From NCBI GenBank assembly GCA_950097015.1, contig CATNEN010000025.1, forward strand, positions 3,449,001 through 3,513,000: DNA of 64,000 bases. The letters run 5' to 3'. The stretch is from Macrostomum hystrix. Taxonomy: Eukaryota; Platyhelminthes; Macrostomidae. Shown here piece after piece: positions 34,442 through 45,900 of this stretch (its first letter is position 1; every line of letters starts with the position of its first letter). Below the pieces are notes generated by a model. The model worked only from the letters and a program-made list of their open reading frames with translations. It was not told where the DNA came from and searched no databases. Both the position numbers and the translations under genes were made by a program.

Positions 34442-36300
34442 TTTAACTATAATGGACGCGATTATCTTACACTGCGCGTGTTGGTTGTGGGCAGAATCTA
34501 TAGTCTTAATTAACATCTAACAACGCAAACATCTCACATGTGGATGTACATGCTTGCTACAAATAGCTTTGTCCGCGTGCAGTGTATGCAGTGTACATCT
34601 AAGTGTATGTACAATGAATTGAAGTTTCCTTACCCCTCGATCCCTAATTGGATGGTCACGCCAGGATCCAAACAGCCAATCACAAACGACACCGACTATT
34701 TTATGTCTGTTCTTTGTTTCTTGCAATGAAAAGTTCTAATTTTGTACTGTCTCAAACTGAGAACATTTTACACTGATGTTCACTTGGATTATACTTCATC
34801 CAATGCTTACAAATCCCTGAAGTGCTTCATTTACCGAGATCAAAACCTATGATTTGGCCAAGATCGATCGCATAGTTATCGACTTTTTATACTTTAATTG
34901 GGCGGTATTAACTAAGGTTCTGTCGTACGTTTAGCCTTGTACATAACAATCTGCTTTTAGCTTTATAAAATTCATCTCATATTTAGCGTACTATTAATAA
35001 TTTTTAACGGACATACTTAAAATACTATTTGTTTTATACTCGTAAATCACTAACACTCTCGAATTGTCTGCTAGAAATTTTTTTTTTCTAATTAAGTTAT
35101 CTGCAGCCATGTTATTACCTTGTGTAAAACTATTGTCTATTCCTCGGTTCGACTGTTGACTCCTTTTAGACGTTGTAGTTTTTTTCTTCCTTTTGCAACA
35201 GAATTGGAAATGTTGATTGTACACGCTAGTTTTTTCCTTCTGTTTGTGCATGCATAGCTGCGAAACATCGATGGTGTCCACTAATCGACAAAGCATGGAC
35301 ATTTTTTCTAAAAGAAAATTTCAACTGAAATTCTGCACCGCCTACCAAGCTCTTGTCATTGTTATAAACTTTTCAGACAATATATATTATATTGATACTT
35401 TTCTACTCGAACGGTTGAGCATAGCCTGCCGTTGTTTGTCTAATGTAACTATATATTTACAGCGATTCGTGTTCGTATTGTCTACTTATAGTACTAATAG
35501 GTTTGTTATTATGCTAAATTTTCAGGCTGCAGTCCACTAGCCCAAAAAGGCCGGAAAAATTCCTCAACTGGAGGAAGTTCTGTCGATTTGAACTACCCTG
35601 ACCTTCTCACCGTCTCATCGGACACTCAATTGCGTTACAGGCCCACAAATCTTCTCTACGCGGCTGCGCCGTGCCACTGATCCTCCGTCTACTCATAGTA
35701 GTAAAGAACTGAAAAAGACATAAGAATCGCTTGATTTCGAATAAGCTTTACTGATTTATATATTGGCACAATTGCATCCGGATATTGGCAGCAGATAGAG
35801 TACCAGGTCACTGTAATTCATCACTGCCCTCTAGGAAACTAGGCATACTTTACACTTACAAAAAACTCGCAAAACATAAGTATAATTTATTGAGAAGAGG
35901 CACGCAGACTGGGATTTCTCTCAACTAACCAACTAGACAGTCAGATGTGACGCAATCACACACGTTTCAGCCATAGATTTATACATTGTTCATAACTGAC
36001 TGCAGGCCGTAATACAGAATCGGTATTAGCAAGCGATTAATGCTTAGGTGAGAAACATCAACATAAAATTGTTAACAATACAACTTTATTTGTGCAGGAA
36101 GAATAAATAAAAACAAAAACAAACAAAAAAGATTTCTTTGAATCATTGGCACCGGCTGCTTTAGGCATATAAAACAAGAAATGAATGACCAGATAAATAT
36201 TTCTTGGTTTAGGTCGATAAAAAAAGACGCATTGGGAAGATAAAAGTTGAATTTTTGGAAGAGCAATTAATTAAAAGCAAATGTGTCAACACTTTAAAGG
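34442..36300. other. Tropomyosin 3' flank and intergenic DNA
   Basis: Probably begins with the tropomyosin 3' untranslated region. No further gene is recognised; the open frames at 34994-35302 and 35217-35540 lack similarity and codon bias. Confidence 0.4.
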
Positions 36301-36309
36301 ACGATATTC

Positions 36310-36790
36310 CAAAAAGGCGTGACAGATATTTTAAGGCGATTTCTTGGAAAGTTACAACTGAAATTTGAAGGCAATTTCCTAGAAAGTTAGAATTGATATT
36401 TGAAGGCGATTTCCTAGAAAGTTGGAACTGATATTTTAAGGCGATTTCTTGGAAAGTTGTGACAGAAATTTGAAGGCGATTTCTTGGAAAGTTACAACTG
36501 ATATTTGAAGGCAATTTCCTAGAAAGTTAGAATTTATATTTGAAGGCGATTTCCTAGAAAGTTAGAATTTATATTTGAAGGCGATTTCCTAGAAAGTTAG
36601 AATTTATATTTGAAGACAATTTCCTAGAAAGTTAGAATTTATATTTAAAGGCGATTTCCTAGAAAGTTGGAACTGATATTTGAAGGCGATTTCTTGGAAA
36701 GTTGAGACAGAAATTTGAAGGCGATTTCTTGGAAAGTTGTGACAGAAATTTGAAGGCGATTTCTTGGAAATTTGTGACAAATATATATCT
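36310..36790. repeat. Minisatellite, about 35 bp unit
   Basis: About 13 copies built on GAAGGCGATTTCCTAGAAAG followed by TTAGAATTTATATTT or TTGTGACAGAAATTT. Looser copies (TTTCCTGGAAA) run on to about 36990. It lies between tropomyosin and PIP4K2. Confidence 0.9.
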
Positions 36791-37361
36791 CAAGGTGATT
36801 TACTAGAAAAGTATGATACTTATTCGGAATTAATCGGCAAAAGTTTAAATTAAATTAAGAGGCTATTTCTTGGAAAGGTGTGGCAAATTTTTTAGGCTAA
36901 TTCCCAGAAAGAGGTGTGACTAATAGTAGAAACGTTTTCATCAGTTGGTGCAAACAACGTGTTTTAAGGCAATTTCCTGGAAAATTCTGACTGGTACTTG
37001 GTGGCAAATGGACTCAATGTTACTAAAAAGATGACAAGAAAGCAATGCTAATAGAATAACTAAAACTATCGCTTACTGCGAGGGTAGCTGAAATTTCTAA
37101 TGATTTATTTTACCAACACCAAGAGAATCATATTGATAAAATGAAGGCAACTATCATTAATTTATTACACTTTTAGTCTACGAAAAACCTAAAAATAAAG
37201 CAAAATACATTTTTTGGCTTGCATTCCATCCGGACTACCACATGAGGGAATACAAAATTCTAGATATATACAAATGGAATAAATATGGTGAGCGAAAAAT
37301 CGTGATAAAGATAGATAACAGGTGGAGATAGATATGTTACTACCGGATGACTATCGGATGG

Positions 37362-37662
37362 CGTTGTTGTCTAGCAGTTTTAAAGCGTCGGACTCGCGGC
37401 TTGAAGGTCAGGGGTTCGATTCCAGACTTTACTGGAACCATTTGTGTCCCTTTAGTCCAAGACACTTAACTCTGCATTGCTTCAGTTCACCCAACTGCTA
37501 AATGGGTACCACCATTTGCTGGGGTAATTGAGGGTGGGTGTGGCGTCCCCCCAGTCCATGGACTGAACAGCCGTACGCAGTCTTTAGATGCGCCGTGCAG
37601 TAGCTGCGGCTGTGCTGTCGGCTGCACACCTGACCCAATTGGGGCAGGTGTAACCACTCAAT
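37362..37662 (+). mobile_element. SINE-A, near full length
   Basis: The fullest plus-strand copy: A-box-like region TTGTCTAGCAGTTTTAAAGC, B box GGGGTTCGATTCC, TTCAGTTCACCCAACTGCTA, CCCCCCAGTCCATGGACTGA, GTAGCTGCGGCTGTGCTGTC, ending GGGGCAGGTGTAAC. It lies about 210 bases beyond the PIP4K2 stop on the other strand. Confidence 0.85.
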
Positions 37663-37870
37663 ATAAATCTTAAATTCTTAACTAACACACACATTGTATT
37701 CTAAATCGAGCAGCTCATACAGCTTAGTAAAACCTTCGGTTTAAGAAGTCGTTGTTTGAAAACAAGCGAAACACTGTTAGATTCAACCATAAACTTGCAC
37801 AGAAAGAACACAGAATAGAACTGATTCTAACTCAAGATTGAAATCTCTAACTGTGCAAAGAAAAACTCAT

Positions 37871-40165
37871 TTAAACAAGGCTGGATTCCACAAACTCCAG
37901 GAATCTTCTAGAGTAGATCTCCGGCTTTACAGAGCTGAGCTGCGCCTCGTTGCCGTGCTTCATTGTCTTGTAGGTCTTGGCCGTTCTCTTGCGAACGCCG
38001 TATTTTGTTAGAATGTCGATTAGGCCGATGAAGTACACCAGCTGCGATTGGTCGGCGGCTGGCACAGCGAATCGGCGCTCCCTGGCCGCGGCTGCGGCTG
38101 CGTCTGGAGCGGCGGCGATCGACACACCGATGCCGAGCTCTAACTCGTTGCCGGAGCTGGCCTGATCGTCTAGCTCGGCGCCGTCGCCCTCGGATGCTGC
38201 TGCCGCCGAGCCGCCAGCCGAGGCGCCTCTAGCATCTTCACAGCCGCCGCCAGCAGCCGGATCATGAATGCCAACTAACAGGGAATAGTCCATGAGGTGG
38301 CAGCGAGCCAGGAACTCCGAGTCGCTATGCAGTGTGGCCATCAATCTGGCCTTGGCCTCAGGTCCAACATGAAGTTTCTCACCGGCTCCAACAAAATCAA
38401 CATCCTTCAGAGTTGGCAACTCTTTTGCTTTCTCTTTCTCGGTGGCTTCGCGCGAAATTCTGCTGCCCTTCAAGTCGTATTTGCGATGGATTTTTAAGTC
38501 GGCGCTAAACACGGAACTGCGAGTGCAGACGGGGTGGCGTCCGACCATCAGGATAATGCAAGGTCATTGTCCGCGCTCTCTTTATCTACCTTTCCTATCT
38601 CTCATCCTAGTCCTGCTTTTCTCTCATCATTTCCTTTCTTCCCACTCTACTCTCTCCTCTCCCCACTCTACTCTCTCCTCTCCCCACTCTACTCTCTCCT
38701 CACTCTACTCTCTCCACTCTACTCTCTCCTCTCCCCACTCTACTCTCTCCTCTCCTCACTCTCCTCTCTCCTCTCCCCACTCTACTCTCTTTTCTCCCCA
38801 CTCTACTCTATCCCCTCCCCACTCAACTCTCTCCTCTCCTCTCCCCACTAAACTATCTTCTATCCTCTCACCACTCAACTCTCTCTCCCCACTCAACTCT
38901 CTCCTCTCCCCACTCAACTCTCTCCTCTCCCCACCCAACTCTCTCCTCTCCCCACTCAACTCCCTCCTCTCCCACTCTACTCTATCATCTCCCCACTCTA
39001 CTGTCTAATCTCCAAACTACTGCATCGAGAAATGCCTAACTCACCGCATAACTAGCAGGTAGTGCTCGGTATCTTCCACGGTGGCTCGGTACATGCCAAC
39101 AAACTGCGGCAACAGCGTATCAGCCGAGCGTTCAACAATGTAAGCGTGATAGGCCTGCAGCAGATTGTGCACCTGTTCAACTTCGTCGCTAGATATAGTC
39201 TTAATCACGTAGTGCAGATTGTAAGACCAGATCATGTTCTGCGAGCTGTCCCTAACTGGCTGCCGCTTAGTCCAACTGTCCGCGTAGTGCAAAGCGTCGA
39301 TGCCGAACTTCGAGCGCAATTCTTGAAACACCATTGGACAGTACTCCTTGAATTTGAACTTGCTGGGCATGTTGTCTCTGGTTTAGGGGTGATGGAGATT
39401 GATCATGTCAATTACTTGTGTCTTTTGGGCCGCATTCCAATTTAAACCTATCAGAAGCTCGCACGACTCCATTCAGGCTAATTGATAGCTTCATGCAACC
39501 TCTCCAGCCAATTAGCAGCTCCCTGCCACCACCTCTCCAGCCAATTAGCTTCATGCTTACCATCCAGCCAATTAGCTTCATGCCTACCATCCAGCCAATC
39601 AGCTTCATGCTTGCCATCCAAGCCAATTAGCTTCATGCTTACCATCCAGCCAATCAGCTTCATGCCTACCATCCAGCCAATCAGCTTCATGCTTACCATC
39701 CAGCCAATTAGCTTCATGCTTACTATCCAGCCGCTTAAGCCAATTAGCAGCTTCCTGCCACCTTTCCAGCCAGTCAGTAGTTTCGATTCTATGTCTAGCC
39801 AATCAGAAGCTATCGATCAACAAATCAGTCAATCATTCACTTACTTGTTAAATAAATAATTGTCCACTTTGACTTTTTGGAAGCTTTTAAAATCGTCTGG
39901 CAGCAGCATTGTTCGCTTGGTGACGTGGCTCAGCTGGATTAGCTGGAATTGAATAGTTAAAAGACAACACTATGCAAGGTAGGTCCAAAATTTATTGAAC
40001 TATTTATTTATTGAGTCAATCGATTAACCCCAAAATATTTGTTCAACTCACTGAGTGATTGATGCCCCACATAATGACTGATTTAAGAGGCTCGCTGGAA
40101 CGGAATAGCTTCAGCTTCTGGCGAACACCTTTCACCTTGTGGCTCTTCTTAACCTGCACTTCCAT
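37871..40165 (-). CDS. Phosphatidylinositol 5-phosphate 4-kinase type II
   Basis: Converts PI5P to PI(4,5)P2 in cytosol, endomembranes and nucleus. Four exons: 40165-40052, 39942-39845, 39377-39045, 38516-37871; phases join to give 396 residues, the usual size for PIP4K2. Visible: PLKSVIMWGINHS at the end of exon 1, LLPDDFKSFQKVKVDNYLFN, MPSKFKFKEYCPMVF, LPQFVGMYR, the DLKGS motif (196-200), EKEKAKELPTLKD, and the MDYSLLVGIHD catalytic-loop motif (257-267). Near the C-terminus MKHGNEAQLSSVKPEIYSRR keeps the Ala that marks type II rather than type I PIP kinases. The segment after GIHD is an Ala/Gly/Ser/Glu-rich insert. Convergent with tropomyosin, divergent from Kv4. Short pyrimidine and 27-bp minisatellites fill two of its introns. 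Confidence 0.95.
38640..39010. repeat. Pyrimidine-rich minisatellite, about 21 bp unit, PIP4K2 intron
   Basis: Repeats of TCTCCTCTCCCCACTCTACT, drifting to CACTCAACTCTC. On the sense (minus) strand of PIP4K2 it is purine-rich. It lies between exons 39377-39045 and 38516-37871. Confidence 0.92.
39490..39785. repeat. Minisatellite, about 27 bp unit, PIP4K2 intron
   Basis: About ten copies of CCAGCCAATTAGCTTCATGC with TTACCAT or CTACCAT, and CAATTAG/CAATCAG variants; the edges are diverged (TTAGCAGCTCCCTGCC). It is between exons 39942-39845 and 39377-39045. Confidence 0.9.
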
Positions 40166-42087
40166 TTAGAAAAGTTGGCTTCAGAACTAAAGCTGCAAAT
40201 TGAAAAAAACATAATTAGCTATACAGTAGCATAGGATATGTTGTAAAATAATAGTGGATAGAGTAGGTCTTTATCATTGCCATGCTCATTAAAGCTCATT
40301 ATCAATTGCAATAATTTATAGTAAATCAAAAGTAAATAAATACTGCCTTATGAAGACAAATCTTGTCACATTGTCTGAAACAGAGAAATGCAACACTCTG
40401 TTTAGAGTGTACAGTTAATAGCAAAAAAGAAAAATACCCTGGCCATTTTGAATAAGAAGAAAATTACTAGGATTAGTCTCATTTAGTAAATCTTGATGGA
40501 TTTTAATTAAAAAAAATCATATCAAAAGCAATAATTAACAGATCATAGGCCTAATTGCTAAAAAGTAAAGTATGTTTAGCTAAGTTGCTATCTATTAGCT
40601 AATTATTAAAGTACTTGTTAAAAGTGCTTATTATCTATATATTAGCCATTGCTTTGGGCTTTATGCTAGAGTTGTGCTAATTACATAGTCTTCATTTTAT
40701 GTTATAGTTTAAATATGAATTATAAGTGAGCTAGAAATTAAAAAAAAATAAAATAAAATTCAACGACATTAAAAACTTGTCTATCTTAGTAATAGCAACT
40801 AGTCAAACTAGAAAACAGTCGCTTAGCCACTAAGTAGCCACTCTGTAGTCAACCACGTTGAAATAAAAATATAAAAAAATTAACTATGCAATATGTGGAC
40901 AAAAATTGCAAGAAATTGCAAGAAATTGTTGCAAAACTTGCAAGAAATAGACTCACATTCTTAACTTGCTACGATAGCGCTAGCCTTACTCATGGCATTA
41001 CAATAACGATCGGAGGAAAACGTAGACTTAAAAACCCTTTCTTTCTTGTTAAATCCGAACAATAGGGCCTACTGAATTCACTTTAACTAAACGAGATGTG
41101 AATTCTTTTTTCTTATAGCAGAAGCTATTGCCGTCATTGTGTCATGCATTTTTCTGTTTCCTGTTTTGCTACTTGATTGATTCTGTGTAGCTAAAATTCG
41201 TTTTCATATGTTTTACATTTTTGCTTATAGAGGACCTGGCCCGCATTAATGGTTTGTGCAAGCGACGAGCGTATATTCATAATATGTGTATTGACTAGGT
41301 GTTACACTGTCTATTTCTGTTGTTGAATTCTCTATGATTGTATGCTAAACCTTGGACAGGATGTCATTGAATACTTCAAATTCCACACCGCAGATTTAAG
41401 TGATGCGAAACTATTTTTTTTATTGTTAGAATCCAAACTCAATCTTGTTGCCTTGTGTGTAAAGCATTTATTACTTTTTTACAGTGTCTCGTAACTAAGG
41501 TATACAAACATAAGGTATTGCATTTATGCATATAGCATTACCCTCGTGACTAAACATAATCGATATTTACTAGATTTTCATTACTTCATTGAACCGTGCA
41601 CTGCATCTTGCACTATAACTGCCGTCGTACACCGTAAACGACTTGTTTAGGCAAGATCCGTAGGCATATGATTCGTCCGTTCCAATCTTATGAGATGATT
41701 TCAGCCGCAAGGCTGCATCCTGGAAATCGATAAACATAAAATAATATAGTTTTTGCCTTCATACGTGTGCAATTATAGCTACGCTCGTAGCTGCATGGGT
41801 CTAGACGTCAATTATAAATAACGATCTAACCATACGACTGGCTTTCTGGCTCCTCAAAATGAGGGTAGAACTTATCTCGTTTGTTAGAATTTTATTCAAG
41901 TCCGCGGATGAGCAGAAATAGATTATTAAATATACGCACATAAAGTTCTTACCGAACTACTACTCACTTTAGTTTAGACTTTTAGAATAAAAACTAACTG
42001 CTGATCTTGGATACCTGCCATTATGTTCCTGCCAGGTATAGTCGCATCCAGATGACTGGCGGGACGCAACAACCACAATTATCCAAA
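40166..42087. other. Intergenic region between PIP4K2 and Kv4, no gene seen
   Basis: AT-rich DNA separating two divergent genes. No conserved ORF is recognised. It should hold the PIP4K2 promoter near its left end. Confidence 0.4.
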
Positions 42088-42228
42088 CTCATGCTGGCAC
42101 CCATTTAACAGCTGGGTATAACTGAATCAATGCAGATTTTAGTGTCTATTGTTCCAGTGTAGGTGGGAATCGAACCCCCGAGTCTTGAGTTCGACGACGC
42201 TCTAACGCTCTTGGCTACAAACCATTTC
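42088..42228 (-). mobile_element. SINE-A, head part only
   Basis: On the minus strand: B-box-like GGTTCGATTCCC preceded by GAGCGTCGTCGAACTC and followed by the AGCTGTTAAATGGGTGCCAG body string. The tail with CAGTCCATGGACTG is missing. Confidence 0.7.
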
Positions 42229-42728
42229 GGTTCCTAAACATGTAAAATTAGCTTAAATACTGTTCTTAACTGTATTTTTTGTTTAAAATTGACGGAATTC
42301 ATAAAAAGGCTATGAACTAAGTGTCCTGCATTTCAATGCATTTGCTCACAGTCCCAACAGCTGTGCTGGGATTCGCTGATTTGCATGCTCCCCCACCCCA
42401 ATCCCTGCAAACCGGGATTATGAAAGACCAGCGACGCATATAGAAGAGAAAGAGAAGTGAGCAGAGGCGAATAGGCCAGCCAATAGGGGAAGTGGGATTT
42501 CCAATTTACAGTAGGGACCTTTCTCGCTATAATCTCTCTCGCTCTGTGCACCTCTCCCACTTGCCACCGCCACAGCATTGGCTGCAGTCCAAAGCACGCC
42601 AGTGTGGCAAAGCCCTACCTTTGAGCATTTGTCCTCAAGGTAGACAATATTATTAATTGTCAACCGGAGAAAATTTTCCCGAAGGAGCGTCCTGTAGTAG
42701 ATCTTCAACTCCTTCTTCAGTAAATTGT

Positions 42729-42754
42729 AATATAGGAAGCAAGCTTCCTATATT
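42729..42754. other. Near-perfect palindrome upstream of Kv4
   Basis: AATATAGGAAGC and GCTTCCTATATT form 12-bp arms separated by two bases, about 165 bases before the Kv4 start. Two ATTCCTATAAGGCCGA direct repeats follow at 42753-42785. A regulatory role is possible but unproven. Confidence 0.4.
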
Positions 42755-42916
42755 CCTATAAGGCCGATAATTCCTATAAGGCCGAAGAAGCACTTTAAAG
42801 CAAACAAGAAAGGAATATTCAGAAGAAAGCTTGTTAAACAATCACAGGACAGTGGCATAGGGTGCGCCCTGATTTTAGCCAAATTGCTGGCTGGCTGACA
42901 CGAGTGCTGCTCAGAC

Positions 42917-45900
42917 ATGGCCGCAGTGGCCGCTTGGCTGCCGTTCGCCAGGGCAGCGGCAATCGGTTGGGTGCCGGTGGCCCAGGGCCCGATGCCGCCG
43001 CCTCCGCTGCGCGGCGAGGATCACAAATCTGACGAGAAGCTTGTTATCAGCGTCTCCGGGCGCAAGTTTGTTACCTGGCGCAACACGCTAGAAAAGTACC
43101 CGGACACCCTGCTTGGCAGCGACGAGAAAGAGTACTTTTACGATGAGGACAGCAAGCAGTACTTCTTCGACAGAGATCCGGACCTGTTTCGCCACATCCT
43201 GGCCTACTACCGCACCGGCCGGCTGCACTATCCCAAGAATGAGTGCATCACAGCCTACGACGAGGAGCTGGCCTTCTTTGGCATCATGCCAGACATCATG
43301 GGCGACTGCTGCTACGAGGACTACAGAGACCGCAAGCGGGAGAACAACGAGCGGCTATTCGACGACAAAGACTCGGACGCGGAGAACGCCATGCCGAATA
43401 GTACACGCCGGGAGAAACTCTGGAGGGCGTTTGAGAACCCGCAGTCATCTACAGCAGCTTTAGTGATTTATTACGTGACTGGCTTCTTCATTGCCGTGTC
43501 AGTTCTAGCCAACGTGTTCGAGACGGTTCCCTGTGGCGTTGAGCCGGGCACAAATAATGTCTTGGCTTGCGGTGACCGCTTCACCAACGCTTTTTTCTGC
43601 CTGGACACGGCCTGTGTGCTCATTTTCACCGTCGAGTACATCGCCAGACTGTACGCTGCTCCGCAACGCATCAAGCAGGTACGCGCGGTGATGAGCGTGA
43701 TTGACATTGTGGCCATCCTGCCCTACTATATTGGACTATTCATGCCAGACAACAAGGAACTCAGCGGAGCCTTCGTCACGCTGAGGGTTTTTCGAGTGTT
43801 TCGCATCTTTAAGTTTTCCAGGCACTCCATGGGATTAAGGATCCTGGGCTACACACTGAAGTCCTGTGTATCGGAGCTGGGATTCCTATTGTTCTCTATG
43901 ACAATGGCTGTCATAATATTCGCTACCGTTATGTACTATGCCGAAAAGAACCAACCCAAAACTGGATTTGTGTCCATTCCGGCTGCTTTCTGGTACACCA
44001 TCGTAACCATGACGACGCTTGGGTGAGTTGTCTGAAGGGCTCAACCGTAAAGTAGTAAAAAGGATAAAATATAAGTAAGTTAAAAACATGATTAGTAACA
44101 ACTTGCACAGAATTGGTGAAAGCCTCTGACTGTCTTGAAGGATGAAAGTACTCAAAGATTTGCATATACGCTCGTAACTAAAGTTTTGTACCTTTTCCTC
44201 CTATGAGGAAAGAATTTCGCATCTTGAACGTTCCAGTAACTGCAGTGTTCCTCTGCTTTCGTCTCTTCCTCTGTTTCTTCTCTATTTTTTCTAGTGCCCT
44301 TCATAGACTGTCTTCCCGGCGCATCACTAATTCATGCAGCCACTCTGCTGCAAGTTGACAGGTTGCCTCCCCCCCGGTGCGACACGGAAGACTGCAACAA
44401 GTCCTCTTTCTCTCTCTCGCAGTGCTTTTCTTTCTGCCTCCGTGACTCGCCTTCGCTTGTTTGCCCGCCAATACGAGATCTGGCTGCCATTTTGCCGCCC
44501 TGTTTCCGCGGCCTCCGTCCAGACAGAGAGACAGTCTCCCTCATCAGCCTGGGCCTGGGAGGGTCTTGTCAACAGGCTGTCGATCGCATTAATAGCAATG
44601 AGCCTTGAGATGCTCTTAAAGCAAATATTCTATATGGAATAGGCGAAGGCCGAAGGTTGTAAGAGATTAAATTGCTTTGTCCGTCCCAGAGATGTACTTT
44701 ATTATAGAATTTTTTCAATTAGATCGACATGCCGCAGAATTGGCTGCCGTAATTGTGTGCTGTAACACCTCAGTACCATACGAAATAACCACATGCGCTT
44801 ATTGGACTTAGTATAAATTTCTGGGATACAGTTGTATGCGAAATTTGCATGCGTAATACAATAGAATTGGTTTCTTTTCCTTGTAAAACATTAAGTGACA
44901 CCGAATTCAGTTGACCCAGATGAATCGAAACAGGATCCGTAGCTTAGCTAGAATCGAAGCAGGATCCGTAGCTTAGCTAGAATCGAAGCAGGATCTATAG
45001 CTTAGCTGGAATCGAAGCAGGATCCGTAGCTTAGCTGGAATCGAAGCAGGATCCGTAGCTTAGCTAGAATCGAAGCAGGATCCGTAGCTTAGCTAGAATC
45101 GAAGCAGGATCCGTAGCTTAGCTAGAATCGAAGCAGGATCAATAGCTTAGCTGGAATCGAAGCAGGATCTATAGCTTAGCTGGAATCGAAGCAGGATCCA
45201 TAGCTTAGCTGGTATCGAAGCAGGATCTATAGCTTAGCTGGAATCGAAGCAGGATCCATAGCTTAGCTGGTATCGAAGCAGGATCTATAGCTTATCTGGA
45301 ATCGAAGCAGGATCCATAGCTTAGCTGGTATCGAAGCAGGATCTATAGCTTATCTGGAATCGAAGCAGGATCCATAGCTTAGCTGGTATCGAAGCAGGAT
45401 CTATAGCTTAGCTGGAATCGAAGCAGGATCCATAGCTTAGTTGGAATCGAAGCTGGATCCGTAGCTAGAATGGAAGCTGGGCTAAGATTCGAACTTAAGT
45501 CCTCCAATCAACAGGATTCCGAAGCTCTAACTAGTTGGGCTCACCTCCTCATGTTGGATTGCATTAAAACAAATAAAATTGCAAAATGAAGTCACGCACA
45601 GATTTGATTAGTGAGTTTTCAGATTTTGAAGAAAAAATAGGAAAAATGTTGTGTGCAACAGAGCTTGAGTCATTAACTACAATTCCTGTAGCTCTATATA
45701 TCTGGTGGATTTGTGGATGGGTAAATATAGAACTTCCGAATGAGAACTGAAGCATTCCAGTGCTGGGGCGCACCGAATTAAGGGCCCAGCCAATCCCAGC
45801 CGATTATTAAACTGATTTACGGTCGCCGTTGCTCTATCTAACCCATGCAGGGACATCAACTTTGTGCAGCCATTTCTCTCTCCCTCTCCCCCCTCTCTCT

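Noticed and set aside
34994..35540. Overlapping opposite-strand open frames downstream of tropomyosin
   Set aside because: AT-rich, no recognisable domain or splice context; consistent with chance.
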